DNA of 64,000 nt from Microbacterium resistens NBRC 103078 (GTDB lineage: Bacteria > Actinomycetota > Actinomycetes > Actinomycetales > Microbacteriaceae), in the NCBI RefSeq assembly GCF_001552355.1, contig NZ_BCRA01000010.1, positions 1-64,000 of the forward strand. The letters run 5' to 3'. Of this stretch, positions 26,707-34,776 are shown in pieces. Each line of letters begins with the position of its first letter. The stretch's first letter is position 1. The notes beneath the pieces were generated by a model. It worked only from the letters and a program-made list of their open reading frames with translations, was not told the DNA's origin and ran no database searches. The translations under genes were made by a program, and so were the position numbers.

Positions 26707-27474
26707 ATGAGCTTTCCCGATCTGGCAGGACGCGTCGCCGTCGTCACGGGCGGTGCGCGGGGGATCGGCTACTCGCTGGCATCCGCGCTCGCGCGTGAGG
26801 GCGTGAGCGTCGCCCTCCTGGACCAGCTGCCCGAGGTCGAGGAGTCGGCCGCACGCCTGGCAGCCGCGACCGGAGCGCCGACCGCCTCGGCCGTCGTCGA
26901 CGTGACGGACCCCTCGTCCGTCGATGCCGCCTTCTCCGCCGTCCGCGAGCGTCTCGGGGTGGCCGATCTGCTCGTGACCGCGGCCGGCATCACCATCTGG
27001 GGCGACTCCGCCGAGGTCGACCCCCGCACCTGGTCGAAGGTCGTCGACGTGAATCTCAGCGGCACGTTCTACGCGACGCAGGCGTTCGCCCGCCCGCTGC
27101 TCGCCGAGGGGCGCGAGGGCTCCGCCGTCCTCATCTCGTCGATGTCGGGCCGCGTGGTCAACGTGCCGCAGCACCAGGCGTCGTACAACGCATCGAAGGC
27201 CGCCGTCGATCAGCTGGCGAAGTCGCTCGCGGTCGAATGGGCGCCGCGCATCCGGGTCAACGCGATCGCCCCGGGGTACATCCTCTCCGACATGACCCGG
27301 CAGTTCACCGAGGAGAACCCCGAGCTCGCGGCCGACTGGGTGTCGATGATCCCCGCCGGACGCATGGGCGAGCCGGCTGACCTCGACGGGATCCTCCTGC
27401 TGCTCGCCTCATCGGCCTCGTCGTACCTCACCGGTCAGACGCTGGTGATCGACGGCGGCTATACCGCGATCTGA
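26707..27474 (+). CDS. Short-chain dehydrogenase/reductase (polyol or sugar type)
   Basis: A 255-residue classical SDR. The cofactor motif is VAVVTGGARGIGYSLASAL, the active-site Ser is in VLISSMSGRV, the Tyr-Lys pair in ASYNASKAAVDQL, and RVNAIAPGYILSDMTRQF and IPAGRMGEP follow. It is clearly paralogous to the SDR at 37869, and both are followed by a rhamnulokinase-like kinase. Such SDRs oxidise polyols to ketoses or reduce keto-sugars (gluconate 5-dehydrogenase/sorbitol dehydrogenase group). The start is preceded by GGAGG. It follows the transporter genes, so it probably performs the first oxidation of the imported compound. Confidence 0.9.
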   Translation: MSFPDLAGRVAVVTGGARGIGYSLASALAREGVSVALLDQLPEVEESAARLAAATGAPTASAVVDVTDPSSVDAAFSAVRERLGVADLLVTAAGITIWGDSAEVDPRTWSKVVDVNLSGTFYATQAFARPLLAEGREGSAVLISSMSGRVVNVPQHQASYNASKAAVDQLAKSLAVEWAPRIRVNAIAPGYILSDMTRQFTEENPELAADWVSMIPAGRMGEPADLDGILLLLASSASSYLTGQTLVIDGGYTAI

Positions 27475-27475
27475 C

Positions 27476-28951
27476 ATGCCGGCCGCCTACCTCGCCGTGG
27501 ACCTCGGATCGTCGAGCCTGCGGGTCATGATCGGCCTCCTGCGAACGGATCGCCCCGGTGAGCCGATCCTCGAGATCCGAGAGGCGGGTCGCTTCCCGAA
27601 CGTCCCCGTCCGCCGGCCGGAGGGGCTCGGCTGGGACGTGCCCTCGCTCCGCGACGGCGTGCTCGCCGGGCTCCGCGCGGGTGTGACCGCAGCGGCGGAC
27701 GCGCAGGCGCCGTTGCGCGGGATCGGCATCGCGGCGTGGGGTGTCGACTACGCCCGGCTCACCCGCGCCGGGGCTCTGCGTCCGTTCATGCGGCACCATC
27801 GCGACGCCGACGTCGTCCTCGCCGCGACCACGGCGTCCGGACGTGACGCCGCCGCCGACTACGCCGTGACGGGGGTCCTCGACCAGGCCATCAACACCGT
27901 CCATCAGCTGCGGCAGGACCTCGCGGCCGGGATCGGCGCGCCCGACGACACGATCCTGCTCACCGCAGATGTCTTCGTGCACCTGCTCACCGGGCGGATC
28001 GGCGCCGAGGCGTCGCTCGCGTCGACGACGGGCCTGCTCGACCGAGCGACCGGCGACTGGTCCGCCGCGCTCGCCGCAGGGCTCCCCGCCGTGCTCCCGC
28101 CGATCGTGCCCGACGGATCGCCCGCCGGCGAGACCACGGACGAGGTGACCGCCGCGATCGGCGCGCACCGCCCCGTCCCCGTGTACGCGGTGACCGCGCA
28201 CGACACCGCCGCGGCCTTCATGGCCGTCACGGACGCCGCGGACGCCGGGACGGGCGTCGTGTCGAGCGGAAGCTGGGGCGTCGCGGGGGTAGCCATCGCC
28301 GCCCCTCTCCTGGAGGAGCGTGCGCGACTCGCGGGGTTCACGCAGGAGATCGGCGCGGCGGGCGACACCCTTCTGGTGAAGAACCTCAGCGGCATGTGGC
28401 TGCTGCAGCAGACACTGCGCGAGTGGGCCGAGGCCGACGGCCGCCCCGGACCCACGATCGAGTTCCTCACTCGGCTGCTGGCGGAGGCCGAGGCATCGGA
28501 CTACCGCGGGCGCTTCGACCCCGCGGACCCGGCGCTGCAGGCGCCGGGCGGACTGGTGGGGCGACTGGAGGAGGCATGCGTCGCGCACGGCGCCGCCCGG
28601 CCTCGCACCCGCGCCGACCTCGTGCGGGCGATCGTCGACAGCCTCGCCTCCGCCTACGCCGAGACCCTCGAGCTCGCGGCGGGGTTGAGCGGACAAGACC
28701 TGCGGCGCATCCGGATCGTGGGCGGTGGCGCGCGCAATGCGCTGCTGTGCGCGCTCACCGCGGAGCGCAGCGGACGCACGGTGGTCGCAGGGCCGGTCGA
28801 GGCCTCGGTGCGCGGCGTGCTCCTGCAGGTCGCGATCGCGGCGGGCGACCTCGACCCCGCGGCTGCCCGAGGGCTCGCCGTCGACGACGGCGACGGCCCC
28901 GAGCGCATCATCCACCCGGCATCCGCCCCAGCGAACGGAGAGCACGCATGA
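27476..28951 (+). CDS. Rhamnulokinase-like FGGY kinase
   Basis: A 491-residue FGGY kinase closest in motif pattern to rhamnulokinase: AVDLGSSSLRVMIG at the N-terminus, GIGIAAWGVDYARL in the substrate region, TAHDTAAAFMAVTD with the catalytic Asp, and RIVGGGARNALLCALTAERS at the C-terminus. Differences from RhaB are GSWGVAGV in place of the usual CGTW segment and the altered substrate loop (AAWGVDYA instead of DSWAVDYG). This suggests a different ketose. It stands one base after the SDR gene and is ATGA-coupled to a class II aldolase, giving an oxidise-phosphorylate-cleave order. The substrate is not known. Confidence 0.87.
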   Translation: MPAAYLAVDLGSSSLRVMIGLLRTDRPGEPILEIREAGRFPNVPVRRPEGLGWDVPSLRDGVLAGLRAGVTAAADAQAPLRGIGIAAWGVDYARLTRAGALRPFMRHHRDADVVLAATTASGRDAAADYAVTGVLDQAINTVHQLRQDLAAGIGAPDDTILLTADVFVHLLTGRIGAEASLASTTGLLDRATGDWSAALAAGLPAVLPPIVPDGSPAGETTDEVTAAIGAHRPVPVYAVTAHDTAAAFMAVTDAADAGTGVVSSGSWGVAGVAIAAPLLEERARLAGFTQEIGAAGDTLLVKNLSGMWLLQQTLREWAEADGRPGPTIEFLTRLLAEAEASDYRGRFDPADPALQAPGGLVGRLEEACVAHGAARPRTRADLVRAIVDSLASAYAETLELAAGLSGQDLRRIRIVGGGARNALLCALTAERSGRTVVAGPVEASVRGVLLQVAIAAGDLDPAAARGLAVDDGDGPERIIHPASAPANGEHA

Positions 28952-29703
28952 CTCGGCGCGAAGAGCTGACCGAACTGAGCAGGAGACTCGGGGACCCGGG
29001 CATGGACGCAGCCGTGCTCGGCGAGGGAAACACGTCGATGCGCGACGGTGACGCGATGCTCGTCAAGGCGTCGGGTGCCGTCCTCGGCCAGGCGACGCCC
29101 GCGGACTTCGTCCGGATAGATTTGGGAGAGGCGCTGGAGCTCGTCGACGACGACCGGGCGACCGGCTCCGATGTCGATCGGTACTTCGATCGTCTGGCGA
29201 CGACGGAGGGGCGGCGTCCCTCCGTCGAGGCACTGCTGCACGTCGTGCTGTACGACCAGACCCCCGCGCGGGTCATCGCGCACTCTCACCCCGCCCACGT
29301 CAACGCGCTGCTGTGCTCCGCGCACCCGGAACTGCTGGTGGAGGGAGCGCTGTTCCCCGACCAGATCGTGGTGCTGGGGGCCAAGCCGCTGCTGGTGCCC
29401 TATGTCGACCCGGGGCTGACGCTGGCGCGCGAAGTGCGGGCGCGACTCGTCGCCCATCAGCGCGCGCACGAGGCGCCCCCGTCGACGGTCTACCTGCAGA
29501 ACCACGGGATGTTCGCCACCGGTGCGAACGCGGCACAGGTGCTCGGCATGACCGCGATGGCCCAGAAGTGCGCGCGGACGATCATCGGTGCCGCCGCCGT
29601 GGGCGGTGTGCGCTTCATGCCGGAACACGAGGTGCGGCGCATCGACACCCGGCCGGACGAGAACTACCGGCGCGCGCTGCTCGCCGAGGGGGGAGAGGAA
29701 TGA
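28948..29703 (+). CDS. Class II aldolase/adducin family protein
   Basis: A 251-residue protein of the AraD/FucA class II aldolase family: GEGNTSMR near residues 24-31 (the GNxS phosphate motif), VIAHSHPAHVNAL with the zinc-binding His pair, the partly conserved acidic segment LVEGALFPDQ, and YLQNHGMFATG with the third His. Such enzymes cleave ketose-1-phosphates to DHAP plus an aldehyde. Coupling by ATGA to the kinase before and the SDR after parallels the fused aldolase-SDR of the rhamnose pathway, here as separate genes. It is probably the carbon-carbon cleaving step of this operon. Confidence 0.87.
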   Translation: MTRREELTELSRRLGDPGMDAAVLGEGNTSMRDGDAMLVKASGAVLGQATPADFVRIDLGEALELVDDDRATGSDVDRYFDRLATTEGRRPSVEALLHVVLYDQTPARVIAHSHPAHVNALLCSAHPELLVEGALFPDQIVVLGAKPLLVPYVDPGLTLAREVRARLVAHQRAHEAPPSTVYLQNHGMFATGANAAQVLGMTAMAQKCARTIIGAAAVGGVRFMPEHEVRRIDTRPDENYRRALLAEGGEE

Positions 29704-30434
29704 CCGTGACGAGCATCGAGGGGCGCACCGCACTGATCACCGGAGCGAGCTCGGGCATCGGCCTGGCGACCGCGCAGGCGCTCGCCGCCGCCGGGTGCCG
29801 TGTGGTCGCCGTGGCCCGCGACGAGGAGCGGCTCACCACCCTGGCCGAGCGGCATCCGGATCTCGTGTCGACGCTCAGAGCCGACGTCGCCGATCCCGCC
29901 AGTGCGCAGCGGATCGTGGACGAGACGCTCCGGCGGCACGGCCGGCTCGACATCGTGCTGCCCAACGCCGGGATCTACGTGGGCGGGGACCTCGTCGACG
30001 CGACGGTGGAGCAGATATCCCGCCTGGTCGCGACCAACATCACCGGGGTCATGACCCTCGTCCGGGCCGCGCTTCCCCCGTTGCTGGCACAAGGGAGCGG
30101 AGACATCCTCGTGACGAGCTCGGTGTCCGGCCACCAGGACATCGAGTGGGAGCCGGTCTACTCGGCCAGCAAGCACGCCGTGCAGTCCTTCGTGCACACG
30201 GTGAGACGGCAATACGCGAACAGCGGTGTGAGGATCGGGGCGATCGCGCCGGGCGTCGTGCTGAACCCGCTATGGGGGTTCGCGCACGGTTCTCCCGAGG
30301 AGGCGGAGCGGATCGCCGACGCCACCGGGATCCGCTCCTCGGACGTAGCGGATGCCATGCTGTTCATGCTGACGAGGCCCGCGCACGTCGTCGTGCGCGA
30401 CCTCGTGCTGCTGCCGTCCGGACAGCCGATCTGA
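29700..30434 (+). CDS. Short-chain dehydrogenase/reductase
   Basis: A 244-residue SDR: ALITGASSGIGLATAQAL cofactor motif, NAG (LPNAGIYVGG), active-site Ser in VTSSVSGHQD, Tyr/Lys in YSASKHAVQSF, and IAPGVVLNPLWG. It differs from the other SDRs here in the late region, which resembles ribitol-dehydrogenase-type SDRs. It overlaps the aldolase stop by ATGA. By analogy with the aldolase-SDR fusion at 15019, it may process the aldehyde released by the aldolase, or oxidise a second polyol. Both are inference. Confidence 0.87.
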   Translation: MTVTSIEGRTALITGASSGIGLATAQALAAAGCRVVAVARDEERLTTLAERHPDLVSTLRADVADPASAQRIVDETLRRHGRLDIVLPNAGIYVGGDLVDATVEQISRLVATNITGVMTLVRAALPPLLAQGSGDILVTSSVSGHQDIEWEPVYSASKHAVQSFVHTVRRQYANSGVRIGAIAPGVVLNPLWGFAHGSPEEAERIADATGIRSSDVADAMLFMLTRPAHVVVRDLVLLPSGQPI

Positions 30435-30483
30435 GGAGGCGCGACATGCGGCAGGGACCGAAGGCGCCGGCAGGAGGCGGGAC

Positions 30484-31461
30484 ATGATCGCCCCGATCGT
30501 GACCCTGACCGCAGCCGGCGCGATCGACGCGACCTACCGGGTGCCAGGAGCCCTCGAGCGCGGCGCCTTCGTCAGGGCGTCAGGGTGCGAGCGGGAGCTC
30601 AGCGGAAAGGGTGTGAACGTGTCAGGCGCGCTGAGCGCGGCCGGCGTGCCGACCTCGGCGGTGGTCGTCCTGGGCGAGGACGACCTGCCGTTCGCGCGGG
30701 CGTCGCCGCTGGCCGGGCTGCTGCGGATCGTCCCGGTGCCGGGCGCGACGCGGGTCAACATCTCGGTCATCGACTCCGAGGGTGCGACGACCAAGGTGAA
30801 CGCGCCGACGCCCGGGATCGCGACCGCAGCCTGGGCGGAGGCGTGCAGCGCGGTCGCCGACGCGTCGGCCGGGGCAGGGTGGGTCGTCGTATCGGGCACG
30901 CTCCCGGCGGTCGGCGGCGCGACGGCGCGGATCGCCGACGTGGTGCGTGCGGTGGGGATCGCGGGACCCCGCATCGCGGTCGACACCAGCGGTGCCGCGC
31001 TGGCCGACGCGGCAGCCGAACCCGCGGGGATCGCCGTGATGAAGCCCAACACGCACGAGCTCGCCGAACTGGTGGGGCGCTCGCTGCGATCGGTCGGCGA
31101 CGTCGTCTCCGCGGCGCGGGAGCTTCGCGCGCGGGGTGTCGGCATCGTCTTCACGAGCATGGGTGCGGACGGCGTGCTCGTGGTCGGCGATGCCGCCGTG
31201 GTCCACGCCACGGCGCCTGCCCCCGCGGTGGTGAACACCGCGGGCGCAGGCGACGCGTCGCTGGCCGGATTCCTGGTCGGGCTCGAAGACGACCCTGGGC
31301 GTGCTGACGCGCTCGCCCGGGCGGCCGCGACGGCTGCCGCGTGGGGCGCGCTCTCCGTGGCGCAGCCGACGACGATCCTGTCCTCGCTCGCCGGTGCGCC
31401 GCGTGCGGAGGTGACGCGCGACCCCGATCCCGCCCTCCGTCTGACCGAGCCGGCGGGCTGA
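30484..31461 (+). CDS. PfkB-family hexose/ketose phosphate kinase (1-phosphofructokinase-like)
   Basis: A 325-residue ribokinase-fold kinase. The N-terminal substrate motif is ERELSGKGVNVSGALSAAG (the GGKGxNVA signature, first Gly replaced by Ser), and the C-terminal anion hole/catalytic motif NTAGAGDASLAGFLVGL carries the catalytic Asp. It belongs to the FruK/LacC/PfkB subgroup that phosphorylates fructose-1-P or tagatose-6-P. Sited after the aldolase-SDR genes and before a LacD-like aldolase region, it could make a ketose bisphosphate. It is the last gene of the plus-strand run and faces the kinase-HAD fusion tail to tail. Confidence 0.85.
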   Translation: MIAPIVTLTAAGAIDATYRVPGALERGAFVRASGCERELSGKGVNVSGALSAAGVPTSAVVVLGEDDLPFARASPLAGLLRIVPVPGATRVNISVIDSEGATTKVNAPTPGIATAAWAEACSAVADASAGAGWVVVSGTLPAVGGATARIADVVRAVGIAGPRIAVDTSGAALADAAAEPAGIAVMKPNTHELAELVGRSLRSVGDVVSAARELRARGVGIVFTSMGADGVLVVGDAAVVHATAPAPAVVNTAGAGDASLAGFLVGLEDDPGRADALARAAATAAAWGALSVAQPTTILSSLAGAPRAEVTRDPDPALRLTEPAG

Positions 31462-31471
31462 CCCGCGGCGG

Positions 31472-31523
31472 GACGGCCTCCGGACACGGCACCTCAGCCG
31501 ACGGCCTGTACCCGGAGGCCGTC
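31472..31523. terminator. Possible hairpin between convergent genes
   Basis: GACGGCCTCCGG (31472-31483) and CCGGAGGCCGTC (31512-31523) are perfectly complementary 12-mers with a 28-base loop. They span the end of the minus-strand gene. It may act as a terminator, or may be chance in GC-rich sequence. Confidence 0.35.
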
Positions 31524-32711
31524 CGCCGCGAGCGTCGTCGTGATCCGGTCGAGCCCGTCGAGCAGCAGGTCGGCGGGAAGCTCCGAGTCGGCGACCGTCC
31601 CGGTCAGTCCGATCACCGTGCACCCCGCCGCGCGGGCGGCGAGGATCCCCGCTGGGGCATCTTCCACGACCAGGCACCGCGCGGGATCGATGCCCAGCCG
31701 ATCCGCGGCGGTGAGGAACGGCTCTGGATCCGGCTTGCCGTTGCTGACGTCGTCCGCCGTCACGAACACGTCGGGGGCGTCGAAGCCGGCGGCGCGCAGG
31801 CGGGCTGTGGCCAGACGCCTGGTCCCCGAGGTCACCACAGCCCTGCGCTCGGGCGGGATGCCGTCGTAGAGCTCCCGTGCACCGAGTACACCGGGCAGCT
31901 CCACGGTGTCGGCGAGCTCGAGATCGAGCACTCGTGCGACCCCCTCGGCGCGAAGCTCGGGCGGGAGCAGACGGGTGACGAGCGTGTGCGCCGGTTGCCC
32001 GTGAGTCGCGTGCAGCGCCTCCATCGAGACCCCGTAGTGCTCCGCGAAGCGACGCCACGCGCGGATGACCGAGGCGGTGGAGTCGACGAGCGTGCCGTCG
32101 AGGTCGAAGAGCACGGCGTCGAAGGAGCGCGAGAAGACCGCGGAGGCGCGATCGATCGGGGTCCTCATCCCGACGGCGCAGCGCGCCCGCACGAGCTGCT
32201 GCGCGGGGGAGAGATCCGCGTCTACGGACACCACGGGGATCGACGGCGAGCGGAGGCGCTCCTCGATGCGGTGATCGTCCCGCGGCGAGCCGCGCATGGC
32301 GCGACGGGACGCGAGCAGTCCCGGGTCGCCGTGCAGGTGCAGCACGCGCGGGACGACGGGCGCCACGGCCGCTTGCAGCAGCTCCCACTCTGCGCCGCCC
32401 TCGAGCTCCCGGGTGAAGGGGGCCACGAGCACGGCTCCGCCCGTGGTCGCCACGACGTCGGCGGCCACGGCGCGCAATGCGGCGTACCTGCCTTCGCGGA
32501 TCGCGGAGGCGTGCGCTCCGCGGAGCCAGTGTCCGCCGCCCCACGTCTCGGAGTCGAGCGCATCGAGCAACGGCGTCGTCACGGCGTCGAGGTCGATCAG
32601 GGGGAGACGAAGGTCGGCGGCCAGCGCGCGACCGAGCGTGCTCTTGCCGCTGCCGGCGACGCCCGCCACGACGACCACGCGGTGTTCGAACGGTTGACAG
32701 GGCTGGCTCAT
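31494..32711 (-). CDS. P-loop sugar kinase (gluconokinase-like) fused to HAD-IA phosphatase
   Basis: A 405-residue fusion. Residues about 10-180 form a P-loop kinase of the gluconokinase/shikimate kinase type, with Walker A GVAGSGKST at 17-25, acidic LIDLDAV, and a lid with Arg residues (RRAMRGSPRDDHRIEERL). Residues about 197-405 form a HAD subfamily IA hydrolase (beta-phosphoglucomutase-like): motif I FDAVLFDLDGTLVDS (203-207), motif II VVTSGTRRL, motif III Lys in GKPDPEPFLTAA, motif IV VVEDAPAGI. So one polypeptide may both add and remove phosphate. The start follows a TATGGT box by 6 bases and a perfect LacI-type palindrome lies upstream. The substrate is unknown. Confidence 0.85.
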   Translation of the reverse strand: MSQPCQPFEHRVVVVAGVAGSGKSTLGRALAADLRLPLIDLDAVTTPLLDALDSETWGGGHWLRGAHASAIREGRYAALRAVAADVVATTGGAVLVAPFTRELEGGAEWELLQAAVAPVVPRVLHLHGDPGLLASRRAMRGSPRDDHRIEERLRSPSIPVVSVDADLSPAQQLVRARCAVGMRTPIDRASAVFSRSFDAVLFDLDGTLVDSTASVIRAWRRFAEHYGVSMEALHATHGQPAHTLVTRLLPPELRAEGVARVLDLELADTVELPGVLGARELYDGIPPERRAVVTSGTRRLATARLRAAGFDAPDVFVTADDVSNGKPDPEPFLTAADRLGIDPARCLVVEDAPAGILAARAAGCTVIGLTGTVADSELPADLLLDGLDRITTTLAADGLRVQAVG

Positions 32712-32717
32712 GCCTCC

Positions 32718-32744
32718 ACCATAGGAGATAAAGACACCGGTGTC
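32718..32744 (-). promoter_or_regulatory. Promoter of the kinase-HAD gene with operator GACACCGGTGTC
   Basis: On the minus strand TATGGT (32723-32718) ends 6 bases before the ATG. The perfect 12-bp palindrome GACACCGGTGTC at 32733-32744 covers the spacer and -35 region. The CACCGGTG core recurs at 36997-37004. Confidence 0.65.
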
Positions 32745-32793
32745 ATGGTTGATTTTCCGCGGAACATCGGTGGCCAGGAAACGAGGAGCCCCC

Positions 32794-33702
32794 ATGATCG
32801 CCACCGCCGCAGCGAACCCGCTCACCACGCTCGAGAGACGGGCGCTGCAGACCCTCACCACACCGGGTGGGGGACTGCTCATCGTCGCCGCCGACCAGCG
32901 CAACGGGATGAAGGCGGCCATCCCGGACGCTCCCGCCGGTGCCGACGCGATCACGAGGGAGGAGCTCGCGGCGGTCAAGGCCGATCTCGTCCGTCACCTC
33001 GCGAACCACGCCCCGGCGATCCTCCTCGATCCGGAGGTGGCGCTGCCCGGGGTCGTGGACGACGGCGTCATTGGGCGCGGCACGGCCCTGGTCGTGGGTC
33101 TCGACGCCTCCGGTTTCGAGACCGACGACGGCCTGCGCTACACCCGCTTCGTCCCCGGGGTGACCCCGCGCACGGTGCGGGAGCTCGGCGGCGGGGTCGC
33201 GAAGATGCTCTATTACACGCGACCGGATCGGCAGGACCGGGACTCCCGCGTCTTCGCCGAGATGCAGGCGCTGATCGAGGAATGCGAGGCGGAGGGCCTG
33301 TTGCTCATCGTCGAGCTGCTCACCTACCGGCTCGACGACGAGAGCGAAGAGGACTACACGAGCGCCTTCCCGGCGCTCGTGGCCGAGGGTGCGGCGCTCG
33401 CCGTCGCTGCGGGGGCGAAGATCCTGAAGCTGCAGTACCCGGGGTCGGCGGAGGCCTGTGCCGCCGTGACCGCGGCCGCACAGGGCGTGCCGTGGGCAGT
33501 GCTCTCCGCGGGAGTCGACCACGAGACCTTCGTGTCCCAAGTGTCCGTCGCGGTCGCCCATGGGGCCGCCGGGGCGATGGCGGGCCGCTCCCTGTGGAAG
33601 GACAGCCTCTCGTACGACCCCGCGCGCCGGAAGGAGCTGCTCACGGCGCGCGCCCTGCCGCGGCTGCAGGAGCTCGCGGGCGCGGTCGACGGGCGCGTCT
33701 GA
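32794..33702 (+). CDS. LacD-like class I aldolase (tagatose-bisphosphate aldolase family)
   Basis: A 302-residue TIM-barrel aldolase of the DeoC/LacD family. Recognisable segments are LIVAADQRNGMK near residue 36, AILLDPEVALP, VAKMLYYTRPD, LLIVELLTYRLDDES, and the Schiff-base Lys in AKILKLQYPGS (about residue 212). LacD cleaves tagatose-1,6-bisphosphate; close relatives cleave sulfo- or deoxy-sugar phosphates. The ATG has GAGGAG upstream, and the divergent promoter carries the GACACCGGTGTC operator. With the PfkB kinase at 30484 it could form a bisphosphate route, but no sequence feature fixes the substrate. Confidence 0.87.
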   Translation: MIATAAANPLTTLERRALQTLTTPGGGLLIVAADQRNGMKAAIPDAPAGADAITREELAAVKADLVRHLANHAPAILLDPEVALPGVVDDGVIGRGTALVVGLDASGFETDDGLRYTRFVPGVTPRTVRELGGGVAKMLYYTRPDRQDRDSRVFAEMQALIEECEAEGLLLIVELLTYRLDDESEEDYTSAFPALVAEGAALAVAAGAKILKLQYPGSAEACAAVTAAAQGVPWAVLSAGVDHETFVSQVSVAVAHGAAGAMAGRSLWKDSLSYDPARRKELLTARALPRLQELAGAVDGRV

Positions 33703-33762
33703 CCGGGCTCGGGCGGGTAGGGTGGCCGAAGGCTGCCCCGCCCGAGGGGCGAGGAGGTGCCT

Positions 33763-34761
33763 GTGACGACGATGCGTGACGTCGCGGCGCGCGCGGGCGT
33801 GAGCACGAAGACCGTGTCGCGCGTATTCAACGACGACCCGCACGTGCTGCCCGCGACCCGGGCCCTGGTCGAGCGGGCGATGCACGAGCTCAACTACGTG
33901 CCGAACGTGCTCGCCACGACCTTCCGTGCCGGCCGCACGTCCGTGATCGGTGTGGCCGTTCCGGACATCGTGGACCCGTTCTTCGCCTCGATCGCCCGTG
34001 CGATCGAGGACGTCGCACGGGGGCGGGGCCTGTCAACGCTCGTGACGAGCCTGGGAGCGGACCCGGCGCGCGAGCGCGCGGCGATCGAGTCGATGCTCGG
34101 TCGACAGCTGTCCGGACTCGTGGTCGCTCCGGTCGGGATCGATCACTCCTGGCTGGAGCGCTGGCGCGAGCACACCCCGCTCGTGTTCGTCGACCGTGCG
34201 CCCGTGGGACTCGACGTCGACACGTTCGTCGAGGCGGACGAGCGGGGCGCCGCGCTCGCCGTCCAGCACCTCGTCGCGCACGGTCACCGACGCATCGCGT
34301 ATGTGGGGGACGCGGTGCACCTCTCGACCGAGGCGAACCGGCTGGAAGGGTGGCGGCGTGCGCTCGTCGAGGCCGGGGTCGAGGCGGACGAGGACCTCGT
34401 CCGGACCGGGGTCTCGGACCGGGACGCGGCGCGGGACGCGATCGCCGCGCTGCGGGCACTGCCGGACCCGCCGACCGCGGTCTTCTCGGCGAACGCGCGT
34501 TGCTCGATGGCGCTGGCGGCGGCGCTGCGCGATGACCCGCTCGCGATCGTCGGCTTCGGCGACTTCCCGATGGCCGATGTCCTGACGCCGGCCCTCACGG
34601 TGATCGATCAGGACCCCTATCGGCTGGGCACTCTCGCGGCGGAGCGCATCTTCACTCTGCTCGACAGCGGCGGCGCCGCGCGCGCGGCGCCGGTGCTCTC
34701 CGTCATCGATGTGGCCCTGGTCGAGCGTGAATCGTGCGGCGGACGAGGCCCTGCCGGCTGA
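33763..34761 (+). CDS. LacI family transcriptional regulator (LacI-2)
   Basis: A 332-residue regulator: N-terminal LacI DNA-binding domain (MRDVAARAGVSTKTVSRVFN, hinge YVPNVLATTFRAG) and a sugar-binding-protein-like core (SVIGVAVPDIVDPFFASIAR onward) ending with DVALVERES. GTG 33763 is chosen because GAGGAGG lies 5 bases upstream; the GTG at 33757 overlaps that site. TAGGGT at 33718 is a plausible -10. It lies between the only two sites in the window with the CACCGGTG core, so it probably controls the kinase-HAD, LacD-like, kinase-MDH and DCXR-like genes. No operator copy was found at its own promoter. Confidence 0.92.
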   Translation: MTTMRDVAARAGVSTKTVSRVFNDDPHVLPATRALVERAMHELNYVPNVLATTFRAGRTSVIGVAVPDIVDPFFASIARAIEDVARGRGLSTLVTSLGADPARERAAIESMLGRQLSGLVVAPVGIDHSWLERWREHTPLVFVDRAPVGLDVDTFVEADERGAALAVQHLVAHGHRRIAYVGDAVHLSTEANRLEGWRRALVEAGVEADEDLVRTGVSDRDAARDAIAALRALPDPPTAVFSANARCSMALAAALRDDPLAIVGFGDFPMADVLTPALTVIDQDPYRLGTLAAERIFTLLDSGGAARAAPVLSVIDVALVERESCGGRGPAG

Positions 34762-34776
34762 CCCCGCACCCGCGCG

